From a virus: a stretch of 40,110 nt of DNA. This document shows, one piece after another, positions 16,385 through 23,584 of this stretch (positions are counted from its first letter, which is position 1; each line of letters opens with the position of its first letter). The stretch is taken from IMG/VR virus record IMGVR_UViG_3300037485_000354, positions 1 through 40,110 of that record, one strand, 5' to 3'. The position numbers were made by a program, and so were the translations under genes. Under the pieces are notes generated by a model that was not told the origin of the DNA, made no database searches, and worked only from the letters and a program-made list of their open reading frames with translations.

Positions 16385-17379
16385 TCAGATCCTCCATATA
16401 GGTCTGTAATTTTCATAGCGTCTAGCATCATCTGATCCTCCGTTTGAGGGCCAAGTTTTGCTCTACCAGCGATACCTCGATTGATGGCACCGCTGGTTCC
16501 GTCGTTCATAAGTGACATTGCACCGCCCCACTCTTCAATTGGCATACCTTCATCAAGCATACCCATTGCAGCTCCGGCGACTGCCCTGTTGTCCTGTGAC
16601 TGCTTAGCCTGTCCAGCCTTGAGGGCCAGACCAATAGCTTCCTTTGCAATCTTAGGTACGATACTGTAGATCATCTCCATCTCAAGGCTATTAGGACTAG
16701 CCTCAGAGACTCCTTCTGTGTCCTCGATTGAGTACACTGGTCTAACTGCACCAGACTCATCTGCCACGGCAAATCTGCCGTTGACAATCTGAGCCATATC
16801 AGTAAGACCGAGAAGCTCCAACTTAATGAGCTCATCGATGTGTACTTCAGAGGCTACGTCTGGATCTAGTTGTCCTAGGTTCATCTTAGCGAGTGTTGAC
16901 TTAAGGGTCATCTCGTACATCTTCTTTACCTTGACTGAGTTCTGGTTGGCGTTCACGTTAGCGACACCGGCCAGCTTTGGACTCATCTCGTTGACGAGCC
17001 AGTCAGGGCTTTGTGACATCTCATTGCGTAGGTTAGACTCTGCAATTGATGGGTCCTTTTGATCGAGTGGCTTGTTAGCCTGTGAGCGAAGATATTCCTT
17101 GGCTCGATCTGGGCTAGTGGGGTGGGTAGATTCAGCGATGTCCCACACCTCGTTGGCATTATCCGACGAGATATCTTTCTTGCTGTCCTCATACCAGCGT
17201 ACCCAAGCTTCGTGTGGATCTTGATAGAGTCCACTATATTTAGCTCGTTCGCCCCTGATCTTCTCTGTGTTTCTCTTAGCAGTGATCTGCTTCAGAGACA
17301 TAACCTTTTCTTTAATCTCTTCCTGTCCCCTGCCTGTAGCAAGACGGTATAGTGATTCTAGTTTCTTAGGGTTTAGCAT
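16381..17379 (-). CDS. Internal virion-associated protein of unknown function (332 aa)
   Basis: This soluble, acidic, helical protein lies between the gp14-like and gp15-like genes. It is coupled to both (TAATG at its start, ATGA at its end), so its product is probably needed in similar amounts and may belong to the same ejection complex. GGGAG sits 5 nt upstream of the ATG. The N-terminal 60 residues are rich in Lys/Arg/Glu. Around residues 255-290 there is a Gly/Ala/Met-rich stretch (AVAGAAMGMLDEGMP) but no clear membrane span. T7 has no gene at this position. I do not recognise the family. Confidence 0.7.
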   Translation of the reverse strand: MLNPKKLESLYRLATGRGQEEIKEKVMSLKQITAKRNTEKIRGERAKYSGLYQDPHEAWVRWYEDSKKDISSDNANEVWDIAESTHPTSPDRAKEYLRSQANKPLDQKDPSIAESNLRNEMSQSPDWLVNEMSPKLAGVANVNANQNSVKVKKMYEMTLKSTLAKMNLGQLDPDVASEVHIDELIKLELLGLTDMAQIVNGRFAVADESGAVRPVYSIEDTEGVSEASPNSLEMEMIYSIVPKIAKEAIGLALKAGQAKQSQDNRAVAGAAMGMLDEGMPIEEWGGAMSLMNDGTSGAINRGIAGRAKLGPQTEDQMMLDAMKITDLYGGSE

Positions 17380-18017
17380 TAGACTCCCGCCCTTACATCC
17401 GCCCGGTGGGCACCATAACCAGCTGACGCAGCACCGAAGGCGCTAGTAGCAATTCCGGTCATAAGTACCGACGAAGATGAATCAACGATACCACCGGTTG
17501 ATGGCATGAATGATGCCTGTTCTGGATTACCTAGATTCATCTTAGATAGCATGTTCTGATACCCTGTACCGATGTCTCTCTGCTGATTGTTGTAAGAGAC
17601 GCGAACCGCCTCTGAGTTAATCTTAGCTTCGTTGGCTACTTGTCGTAGCACGGATCTTGCCGAAGCTGAGTCTAGGCTCATGCCCCGCTGTGACACAGCG
17701 GCTAGGAAGCCGTCAGTTGTCTGTCGGGTTTGCTTTGACATCATTGATGTCTGGTTCTGATATTCTTTCTTACTGTAGATCTGTTGAGTAACAAAGGCCT
17801 TATTAGCCCCCTTCTCAATCTGAATGTTTGCTTGTTGTTGTGCTTGCCACTGTCGTAGCAAGTTTCTATTACTGGCTTCGTTCTGCCACTTGTTCTGAAA
17901 GTTCTGGTTTCGCTGCTGCATCTCAGCTGCCATTGCAGCTGCCTTTGCTTCGCCTGAGCCACCAATGGCTCCCATTACTCCAGACATAAGTGCCATACCG
18001 CCCATGATGAAAGGCAT
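17379..18017 (-). CDS. Internal virion protein, gp14-like (212 aa)
   Basis: The size and layout match T7 gp14 (196 residues): a short hydrophobic Gly/Ala/Met N-terminus (FIMGGMALMSGVMGAIGG), then a long Gln/Asn/Ala-rich amphipathic helix region (about 25-160), then a Gly/Ala/Ser-rich hydrophobic C-terminus (about 180-205). In T7, gp14 is ejected first and forms the outer-membrane part of the DNA-translocation channel. The same role is inferred here. ATG is preceded by GGAGGA, with 8-9 nt spacing, 3 nt after the terminase stop. Its stop overlaps the next start. This is the best-supported member of the ejection block. Confidence 0.8.
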   Translation of the reverse strand: MPFIMGGMALMSGVMGAIGGSGEAKAAAMAAEMQQRNQNFQNKWQNEASNRNLLRQWQAQQQANIQIEKGANKAFVTQQIYSKKEYQNQTSMMSKQTRQTTDGFLAAVSQRGMSLDSASARSVLRQVANEAKINSEAVRVSYNNQQRDIGTGYQNMLSKMNLGNPEQASFMPSTGGIVDSSSSVLMTGIATSAFGAASAGYGAHRADVRAGV

Positions 18018-18020
18018 GTG

Positions 18021-19715
18021 TTAAGTCCTCCGGAAGAAGTCTACTATTGACCTCTGTGTTGTTGGTTGTTGATCGTGATACCGTAATGCACCACTGAGGC
18101 GCTCTGAGAAAAGACCTTCGACTCGTTTGTTTCCGAGCCACATCTTAATCATATCCTTGTGAGCATTCTTTTCGTTGCGTTCAATGAGTGCTTCAGGGTT
18201 GATGACCATCTCCTTAGACCAGTTATGGACTGCGGATGACAGTACGTCAACTCTATCGTCATGCTTTAAGCATCCTCGTTTATCTTGGATGCGGGTGATT
18301 TGATTCTGAGTTTCTTTATCGCGGATCGCGTTGGTCGAAAAGATCAATCGATGCTGTGCCATTACCGGCTCGAGGGTATCGATGATTCTCTTCTCTTTGC
18401 TTCCCGTAACTCTGAACTCCTCGACTGCCATACGCCCACAGATCTTAGAGACAATAGGTCTTAGTAGATTTGTGAACATACCGTCTCCGTAGTTAGACTC
18501 AACTAAGACTCTATCCGCCTTATAGCGGTACGCAATCTTAGCAATCTTTGCTAGTGTCACCTCATCGTATCCGCCATCTAATCCTTCTAGGGTATGGATA
18601 ACAATGTACCCATTCACAAAGGAGGCAACGCATACGGCTGTCTCATCTGCGCCTCGACCTGAGGGATCGACGAAGACAACTGTTTCGAGGTACTTGATGA
18701 AGGTGGTAGATACCCACTGCGGCTTAAAGAGGAAGTCCCCGTTAAGTCCGTGACACGGAATCTGGTGTTGAGTTACTTTGCCCCACACTACCTTATCTGG
18801 AAATACATCCACTGGGACATCCATCACAATTAGATCATCGAGTCTTAGGGGATGCTTTGCAGCGTCAGCAAGACTTGGATCTAGCATGTAGTGGAGTGCA
18901 AACTGTCGTGGACCAATCTTAGCGAGGCGCTGGTCAAGGACATCTTGAGGAAAACGGATTGGGTCTACAGTTTCTCCAGCCTCAATCTCTAGATCGAGGA
19001 TGTACGGAGAGACGTGTAGACACTGATCGTCTAGCCCTCTGTCTGGCATGATGGCTGGGAACTTAATAATGGTGTACGGCAGTCTAAGGTAGATGCTGTC
19101 TGTTGATTGATATGTTCCAAGCAGAATGATACGACCGTCTACAACCGGGTTGCGAATTTGCTCAAGTTCTGTGAGCTTCTCTAGTAGTTTACTTCTCTGT
19201 GCCGGTGTCTCACTATTGCTTTGGATCTCAACGTCATCACATAGGACAAAGTCCGAGTGACTACCAGTGAGCTGACCAGTGATACCTTTAGCGGTACAGG
19301 AGAGATCCTGTCCGGCTCTCTCTCTTGTCTCAACATTGAATCCAAATGCGCTATCCTTAGTGGATGGGCCTGGAATCAGATGAGCCATGTACGGTACAAG
19401 CGTAAGCGTGTTACGCACCTGAGAGATGAACTTGATTGCTTTGTCTTGTGTTGCTGATAGAACTAGGATGGTGCAGTTAGGATCCTTAAGAAGGAGCCAC
19501 GATGCGTACATAGCCACCAGCGTTGATTTGCCAGCTCCACGTCCAGCTTGTAGCTGGAAGTCACGTGGGCCGGTCTGTAGTGTCTCTGCGATGGCGTACT
19601 GTAGCGGGGTTGGTTCCCCGAGTCCGAGGTACTTCATACAGAAGAACACGTGGTTTCTAAAATCTTCTAAAACTTCAATGGGTGCTTCGATGTTGCACCT
19701 CCTTTCAAAGACCAA
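18021..19715 (-). CDS. Terminase large subunit (DNA maturase B, gp19-like)
   Basis: This is the packaging motor ATPase and nuclease that pumps DNA through the portal and cuts concatemers. Counting from the upstream TTG, Walker A is QAGRGAGKST (56-65) and Walker B is FVLCDD (156-161) with Glu163. The RuvC-like nuclease residues are Asp350 in VVFVDPSG, Glu406 in VLVESNYGDG and the DDRVD cluster at 486-490. The length fits T7 gp19 (586). The start is uncertain. The only conventional upstream start is TTG at 19715, which lies inside a hairpin stem without a good ribosome site. AAAGGAGGTG (19705-19696) sits inside the reading frame, 6 nt before an ATC codon at 19691, which would give a 556-residue protein. 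Small terminase lies just upstream, beyond a structured leader. Confidence 0.95.
   Translation of the reverse strand: MVFERRCNIEAPIEVLEDFRNHVFFCMKYLGLGEPTPLQYAIAETLQTGPRDFQLQAGRGAGKSTLVAMYASWLLLKDPNCTILVLSATQDKAIKFISQVRNTLTLVPYMAHLIPGPSTKDSAFGFNVETRERAGQDLSCTAKGITGQLTGSHSDFVLCDDVEIQSNSETPAQRSKLLEKLTELEQIRNPVVDGRIILLGTYQSTDSIYLRLPYTIIKFPAIMPDRGLDDQCLHVSPYILDLEIEAGETVDPIRFPQDVLDQRLAKIGPRQFALHYMLDPSLADAAKHPLRLDDLIVMDVPVDVFPDKVVWGKVTQHQIPCHGLNGDFLFKPQWVSTTFIKYLETVVFVDPSGRGADETAVCVASFVNGYIVIHTLEGLDGGYDEVTLAKIAKIAYRYKADRVLVESNYGDGMFTNLLRPIVSKICGRMAVEEFRVTGSKEKRIIDTLEPVMAQHRLIFSTNAIRDKETQNQITRIQDKRGCLKHDDRVDVLSSAVHNWSKEMVINPEALIERNEKNAHKDMIKMWLGNKRVEGLFSERLSGALRYHDQQPTTQRSIVDFFRRT
19696..19705 (-). 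promoter_or_regulatory. Strong Shine-Dalgarno sequence placed for an ATC start of large terminase
   Basis: AAAGGAGGTG on the minus strand is close to a perfect anti-16S match. The AGGAGG core ends 6 nt before an in-frame ATC (19691-19689). No ATG, GTG or TTG occurs at a usable distance, and the next in-frame ATG is about 19 codons downstream. A T7 gp19-like N-terminus would begin about here. Confidence 0.6.
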
Positions 19716-19736
19716 GTCCCCCGATCAAGGGGACTT
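19714..19736 (-). other. 8 bp hairpin just upstream of the terminase ribosome site
   Basis: AAGTCCCC at 19714-19721 pairs perfectly with GGGGACTT at 19729-19736 around a 7 nt loop. The TTG codon at 19715-19713 is partly in the 3' arm of this stem as read on the minus strand. The stem ends 8 nt before AAAGGAGGTG, so the Shine-Dalgarno sequence stays free. It may be a processing site, a weak terminator or a spacer that sets the terminase start. Confidence 0.55.
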
Positions 19737-19914
19737 AGCCTAGTAGCGAAACTCCTGTGCGCGATGCGCCCAGTGGGCCATGTGAATAGATCACATGGTT
19801 GGGTGGCGACCGATGTTGATATGCCCGTCAAGGCATACCCGGCTGCAATAGCGTAATCGCATCCGTCTCCTCTTTGTCAGAGAGAAGTCTATGTCGGATG
19901 GATCGCAAAATAGA
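19716..19914 (-). other. Structured, non-coding leader between small and large terminase
   Basis: About 200 nt without a credible gene, unusual in an operon with almost no gaps. Besides the hairpin at 19714-19736 it contains a perfect 8 bp stem (19778-19785 with 19791-19798, loop ATAGA), a 6 bp stem (19820-19825 with 19832-19837), and an outer pair of CATCCG (19860-19865) with CGGATG (19895-19900) enclosing an inner 4 bp stem at 19870-19882. A GCCC/GGGC stem (19768-19778) would compete with the 8 bp one. It may be a regulatory RNA leader, an RNase III-type processing region or a packaging site. Confidence 0.5.
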
Positions 19915-20115
19915 TTAAGCTTTCTTAAGTTTGAATGGTACGATGTTGTCAAGTGACTCCATTCGCGGTGGCTGCATACCACTGAGGCGTTCCTTGTTGT
20001 CGTTGACAACACGGGCAGCTACTCCGTAGAGCGCTGGCGAACGTCTCTCTTCGTTAAGAAGATCTTCGATGAGACAGTCAACAAGAATTTCGTGTAGCTT
20101 CTCATGCTTATCCAT
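19915..20115 (-). CDS. Terminase small subunit (DNA maturase A, gp18-like)
   Basis: This short protein (66 aa) recognises DNA for packaging together with the large subunit. The central part, LLNEERRSPALYGVAARVV, resembles what I remember of T7 gp18 (a DDERRTPQLYN-type segment followed by a helix and KLQP). Here the matching end is GMQPPR. I chose ATG at 20115 because it overlaps the previous stop (TAATG) and has GGAAG 5 nt upstream. A GTG at 20127 would add four residues. T7 gp18 has 89 residues, so this is a short version that ends soon after the conserved part. It is followed by the structured leader of large terminase. Confidence 0.8.
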   Translation of the reverse strand: MDKHEKLHEILVDCLIEDLLNEERRSPALYGVAARVVNDNKERLSGMQPPRMESLDNIVPFKLKKA

Positions 20116-20378
20116 TAGCACTTCCACTTCTTAAGTGATAAAGCTTTACGGGTAGGCTTACCATTCTTATCTTTCATTGGTCCGGGCATTCCGCCCATAC
20201 GGGCGCAGAAGGATTTCTGCCTTGCTCCGCCCTCAGGTTGGGGTGCTTTTAGTCCAGGTTTCCCTGGGTTAGCGGCATTGTAAGACGCGCGGCCCTTAGC
20301 GTTTAGACCGCCAGTAGGACTCTGTCCTTCTTTGCGGGTCCAAGCCGGAGTCTTATTCGTCGGCTTCTTGCCAGCCAT
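20115..20378 (-). CDS. Small basic phage protein, DUF6321-like (87 aa)
   Basis: The protein begins MAGKKPTNKTPAWTRKEGQ and is rich in Gly, Pro and Lys. It includes GGLNAKGRASYNAANPGKPG and a C-terminal SFCARMGGMPGPMKD segment ending in LKKWKC. I recognise this pattern from a small conserved family (DUF6321) common in environmental phages, often near the terminase. Its function is unknown. The basic composition and the Cys in SFCARM and at the very end suggest nucleic acid or metal binding, which is a guess. A longer upstream frame exists, but ATG at 20378 overlaps the previous stop as TAATG and begins the conserved part. Confidence 0.75.
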   Translation of the reverse strand: MAGKKPTNKTPAWTRKEGQSPTGGLNAKGRASYNAANPGKPGLKAPQPEGGARQKSFCARMGGMPGPMKDKNGKPTRKALSLKKWKC

Positions 20379-20470
20379 TACTTCTTCTTGCCCTTCATAA
20401 GCCAAGGTGGAAGTTTCTTCTCTTCCTTCTTTGGAGCTGCCTTCTTTGCGGTTGGTTTCTTGCTGGCCAT
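20378..20470 (-). CDS. Tiny lysine-rich protein (30 aa)
   Basis: This frame encodes MASKKPTAKKAAPKKEEKK followed by LPPWLMKGKKK and stop. Start and stop both use the TAATG overlap with the neighbouring genes, which is the main reason to believe it is translated. About 40 percent of residues are Lys. It resembles short histone-tail-like or DNA-binding peptides, and its first residues resemble those of the next gene (MAGKKPTNK), hinting at a duplication. No function can be assigned. Confidence 0.6.
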   Translation of the reverse strand: MASKKPTAKKAAPKKEEKKLPPWLMKGKKK

Positions 20471-20601
20471 TACTTAGCCTTCTTTCCGAGGTTGATGAGG
20501 AAGTTGATATTGAAGATGTGGGCTGCAATGTAGCCAACCATAAAGGCGGCTCCAGCAAACCAGAGTGATCCGAGTAGAGATTCCATAGATGCAATAATCA
20601 T
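20470..20601 (-). CDS. Small single-span membrane protein (43 aa)
   Basis: The protein has one hydrophobic segment (about residues 10-37, including LWFAGAAFMVGYIAAHIF) and a short Lys-rich C-terminal tail (GKKAK). It starts at ATG with AAAGGA 7 nt upstream and its stop overlaps the next start. It is the first gene after the hairpin terminator at 20628-20649, so it may begin a transcription unit with the terminase genes. One possible role is a pinholin-like or holin-like lysis protein, as T7 gp17.5 (67 residues, one span) lies just before gp18. The position supports that idea, but the sequence alone does not prove it. Confidence 0.65.
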   Translation of the reverse strand: MIIASMESLLGSLWFAGAAFMVGYIAAHIFNINFLINLGKKAK

Positions 20602-20719
20602 GTGTTTGTCCTTTGTAAGGTGTGTCTAAAATACGGACTTTTTCCGTATGGGGGAATAAGTATTGTTTTGTTTTTCTTTGTTTTGTTGTGTGTTACAACT
20701 TTGCTTGAAGGGCTATGGC
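20602..20719 (-). other. Gap before the terminase gene cluster
   Basis: This 118 nt gap contains the hairpin terminator at 20628-20649 and, before it in the direction of transcription, an A-rich stretch (AACAAAACAAAGAAAAACAAAAC on the complement, about 20663-20690). No gene is visible. A promoter for the terminase and ejection genes could lie here, but I could not recognise one. Confidence 0.5.
20628..20649 (-). terminator. Intrinsic-type terminator after the 951-residue adhesin gene
   Basis: ATACGGA (20631-20637) pairs with TCCGTAT (20643-20649) around a 5 nt loop. On the minus strand the stem is directly followed by TTT, giving TTTT with the last stem base. The stem is modest, so termination is probably partial. 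Confidence 0.6.
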
Positions 20720-23575
20720 TTACCAGAATTTAAGAGTACGCCACATTTCAGCACCAGAATGCCGCATTATATAAATGTATTGCAAGCCATCAGCTGTCTT
20801 AATTACTTCCATTCTATTTCCTTGTTGGGTACTACCTTGAGCGTATGGAGTAATTCCACAGGGATTAATTTGGAATGTATCCATGTTTAGTTCGTACAAT
20901 CTTCCCGTAGCATCTCTTGTAATAATAATATCGTCTTTTCCATCATAGCTATGCATTGAACCAGTAGTAAAAGCTTCGCTGTTTACTGCAAAGAATGGAG
21001 CAAGATCCCATGTATTTGAAGGAATATCATATATATCATGTTGGTTGGTTGCTGATCCACGAGAAGAGAACAGCCATCTTCCCTTACGGGTTGTGTCAGT
21101 AAGTCCATATAACCACACAAGGGAAATTCCTCCGTTTCTTAAAGGAGAATCAAGGATTACATACATTGTACTTAGATCGGTTGTTGTTGTAGTAGTTAAG
21201 GTAATGACCGTAGCCGTATTAGATTGAATAATTAACTCAGTTCCCATACCAGTTCCAGCTATAATTCGTAATCTTTTTCCTGCTAAGATATTTGTTGTCC
21301 AATTCTTGTTGGAATCTGTAATTGTAGTCGAAACTCCACTAGTAGTAACCACTCCAAAAGAATCCATGATTTCATATTTAGATGTTGCATCTGGAGTAGC
21401 ATTAGCCCATGATGCAACGGTAAGAGAGGTTGCTGAATTACCAGTGATTACTGATTCATTACCAATACCAGTTCCACACACCACCCGAACACGACAGTTT
21501 AGCCACTGATTGTTATTCCAATTCTTAGTTGAATCTACCAAGGTTGTTGCAGTTCCTGATGTAGCCCAACCAGATCTTCCTTTGACTACTATTTTATTAG
21601 TTCGCATTGCTCCAAATCCACTTGGTTCCGCAATCACATAACGGGATGTTCCATTTGTTGCCGATGTTATACTACCAAAAAGACTTAAAGTTGTTGCTGT
21701 ATTAGCAGAGATTCTACGAGATTGGGTTGTTGTTACAGTACCTGCTGTGTGGATGTAACACAGTTTTCCAACGTGTTCGTTAGTTATCCATGCTTTTGAT
21801 GAGTCCACCAAAAGTCCTGTGTTTTGCGAACTTGCTGCTGTTGGTGAGGCTGTTGATCCAGTAGCATTAATAGAGAATTGTGTTAGATAAACATATCCAA
21901 TTGGGGTATGGTTTGTATTAAACCATGTATCAGTAGCACAACCTGCTATGGTAATTGTGTCACCAGTCTTAAAGTCGTGATTTAGTGCAGTGGTTACTCG
22001 TGCGGTAGTTCCTACTGTAAGTGTAATAGTTAACCCAGTTCCTGTACCACTTGATGTTGCAGAAGATCCCGCAACATAGTTTTGACCACTGTCAGCAAGT
22101 TCAAGTGATGTTACGCCACCTGTAGCATTAACGGCTGTGACCCAAACTTGTCCAGAAGTTCCTGATGTCATACAATTGACTAGATCACCAACAACATAAT
22201 TAGCTCCTGCTGCATTTACAGCAACTGTAAGAATACCGTTTACATTACGGACAATAGATGAGACTCCAAAGCCAGTATGGGGTGCTTCATATCCTGCTCC
22301 TGAGGTAGGGGTTGCTGATATATTACGAGCCATGCCTGTATCAGAGATATGAGAAGTTGACCAGATATCACTTTCTACGGAATACTTTAGAAATGTACTA
22401 ATATTAAGTCCTCCAGTAAACCAAATAGCATCAGTATCTCCGTAAATGGCATATTCTGAGGTTGCATCAGGAGTAATTCCCCAACTTCTTTCTACATAAA
22501 AAGTAGTAGCGGTATTCCCAACGATTCTACGTTTTTGTCCAATCCCAGTTCCAGCGGTTATGCGAATCTGGTAGTTTGCATAACGATCTACTTCATATGT
22601 TGCTCCACTATGTACCAGTGTACGAGACGTTGCTGATGATGCTGTGACACCAGAAACAAATGCTGACCCGATTTCTCCAATTCTTTCTAGTGCCATATCC
22701 TGAGTAAGGGAAGTAGTAACCAAATTTCCCATATTAGTCTTTGCGATCCAAGTATCTGTTAGAATATCATAAAAGTTAAAAGAACAGTTTGGGGATAAAT
22801 TACTTAGTACCCATAGTCCTCCACCTATAATTTGATATACAGAAGTATTATCAGGTGTTACAGTCCATGTCGGCACGGTTAAAACACACGATTCAATAAC
22901 ATAGTGAGATTGTGATCCAGCGGTACTTACTGGTGAGGTATAAGGAGACGTGTTACTGAAGCCCTGATTATTAAACGGATCAATAGGTTGATAATTATTA
23001 TCAGTAAAGGCAAGTGAAGTGGCATCGTTATATTGAATCTTACGAACTTGGGTTACACCAGAACCAAATACAACTCTACAAGAATAATTATCCCATTGAT
23101 TTATTCTCCATTTTTTGGTAGTATCAGAAATAATAGAAGCACTAGCAGTAGTAGCAATACCAAAATCTGCAATGACTGCATCTGCTACAGAACTAATAGT
23201 TCTTTCTTGTCCCGCTCCAGTTCCTGCTATAATACGAATAGTTTTTCCAACCATACCTGCACGACTTAATCCTGCAATAGTTATTGTTGTAGATGTTGCA
23301 GCAATAGCGTCTCCTCGAAAACCACCCACTGTTTTAGTGTACTTCATTGCTACTGGACCAGCTATAGAAGCGGGGCAAGAAGCCAAGGTTTGCCAAGAAT
23401 CAGAATAAGTATCATAAGAATATAATGATGTATTACTACAATAGTACATAAACCTACCTGTGGTATCATCTCCTGCTGCAAGTACAGCACCAAATGAACT
23501 CGCTAGTGGTGCAAAGCGCATCCACTCAAATACTGGTTGATCAACTTGAACTTTTAATAAATTTGTTACTGCCAT
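20720..23575 (-). CDS. Large tail adhesin with Kelch-like ends and tandem ~65-residue modules (951 aa)
   Basis: Both ends contain Kelch-like strands: YSYDTYSDSWQTL near residue 52, YDILTDTWI near 269, KYSVESDIWS near 397 and YDIPSNTWDL near 849. This suggests a beta-propeller. Between them is a repeated module with the pattern (T)xIxDSxKNWxxNxxxGxxxRIxxGTGxG...NTAT...PDxTSxYxI at about 94-140, 141-197, 306-378, 586-650, 671-737 and 742-808. A different glycine-rich module, YVVGDLV...GxVTSLELADSGxNY, lies at about 447-521. There is no catalytic motif. It is most likely an extracellular receptor-binding appendage of the tail. It starts at ATG with AAGGA 8 nt upstream and is followed by a terminator. 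The gene is AT-rich (about one third GC in sampled lines) compared with neighbours near one half, suggesting separate ancestry. Confidence 0.75.
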   Translation of the reverse strand: MAVTNLLKVQVDQPVFEWMRFAPLASSFGAVLAAGDDTTGRFMYYCSNTSLYSYDTYSDSWQTLASCPASIAGPVAMKYTKTVGGFRGDAIAATSTTITIAGLSRAGMVGKTIRIIAGTGAGQERTISSVADAVIADFGIATTASASIISDTTKKWRINQWDNYSCRVVFGSGVTQVRKIQYNDATSLAFTDNNYQPIDPFNNQGFSNTSPYTSPVSTAGSQSHYVIESCVLTVPTWTVTPDNTSVYQIIGGGLWVLSNLSPNCSFNFYDILTDTWIAKTNMGNLVTTSLTQDMALERIGEIGSAFVSGVTASSATSRTLVHSGATYEVDRYANYQIRITAGTGIGQKRRIVGNTATTFYVERSWGITPDATSEYAIYGDTDAIWFTGGLNISTFLKYSVESDIWSTSHISDTGMARNISATPTSGAGYEAPHTGFGVSSIVRNVNGILTVAVNAAGANYVVGDLVNCMTSGTSGQVWVTAVNATGGVTSLELADSGQNYVAGSSATSSGTGTGLTITLTVGTTARVTTALNHDFKTGDTITIAGCATDTWFNTNHTPIGYVYLTQFSINATGSTASPTAASSQNTGLLVDSSKAWITNEHVGKLCYIHTAGTVTTTQSRRISANTATTLSLFGSITSATNGTSRYVIAEPSGFGAMRTNKIVVKGRSGWATSGTATTLVDSTKNWNNNQWLNCRVRVVCGTGIGNESVITGNSATSLTVASWANATPDATSKYEIMDSFGVVTTSGVSTTITDSNKNWTTNILAGKRLRIIAGTGMGTELIIQSNTATVITLTTTTTTDLSTMYVILDSPLRNGGISLVWLYGLTDTTRKGRWLFSSRGSATNQHDIYDIPSNTWDLAPFFAVNSEAFTTGSMHSYDGKDDIIITRDATGRLYELNMDTFQINPCGITPYAQGSTQQGNRMEVIKTADGLQYIYIMRHSGAEMWRTLKFW

Positions 23576-23584
23576 AATATTTCC

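Noticed and set aside
19716-19914. tRNA or tRNA-like gene in the terminase leader
   Set aside because: The 19820-19837 stem resembles an anticodon arm, but its loop has 6 nt and no D- or T-arm with a GTTCRA loop is present.
19791-20012. 73-residue minus-strand frame across small terminase and the leader
   Set aside because: It overlaps small terminase in another frame, has a Cys/Arg/His-rich composition typical of shadow frames and spans the predicted hairpins.
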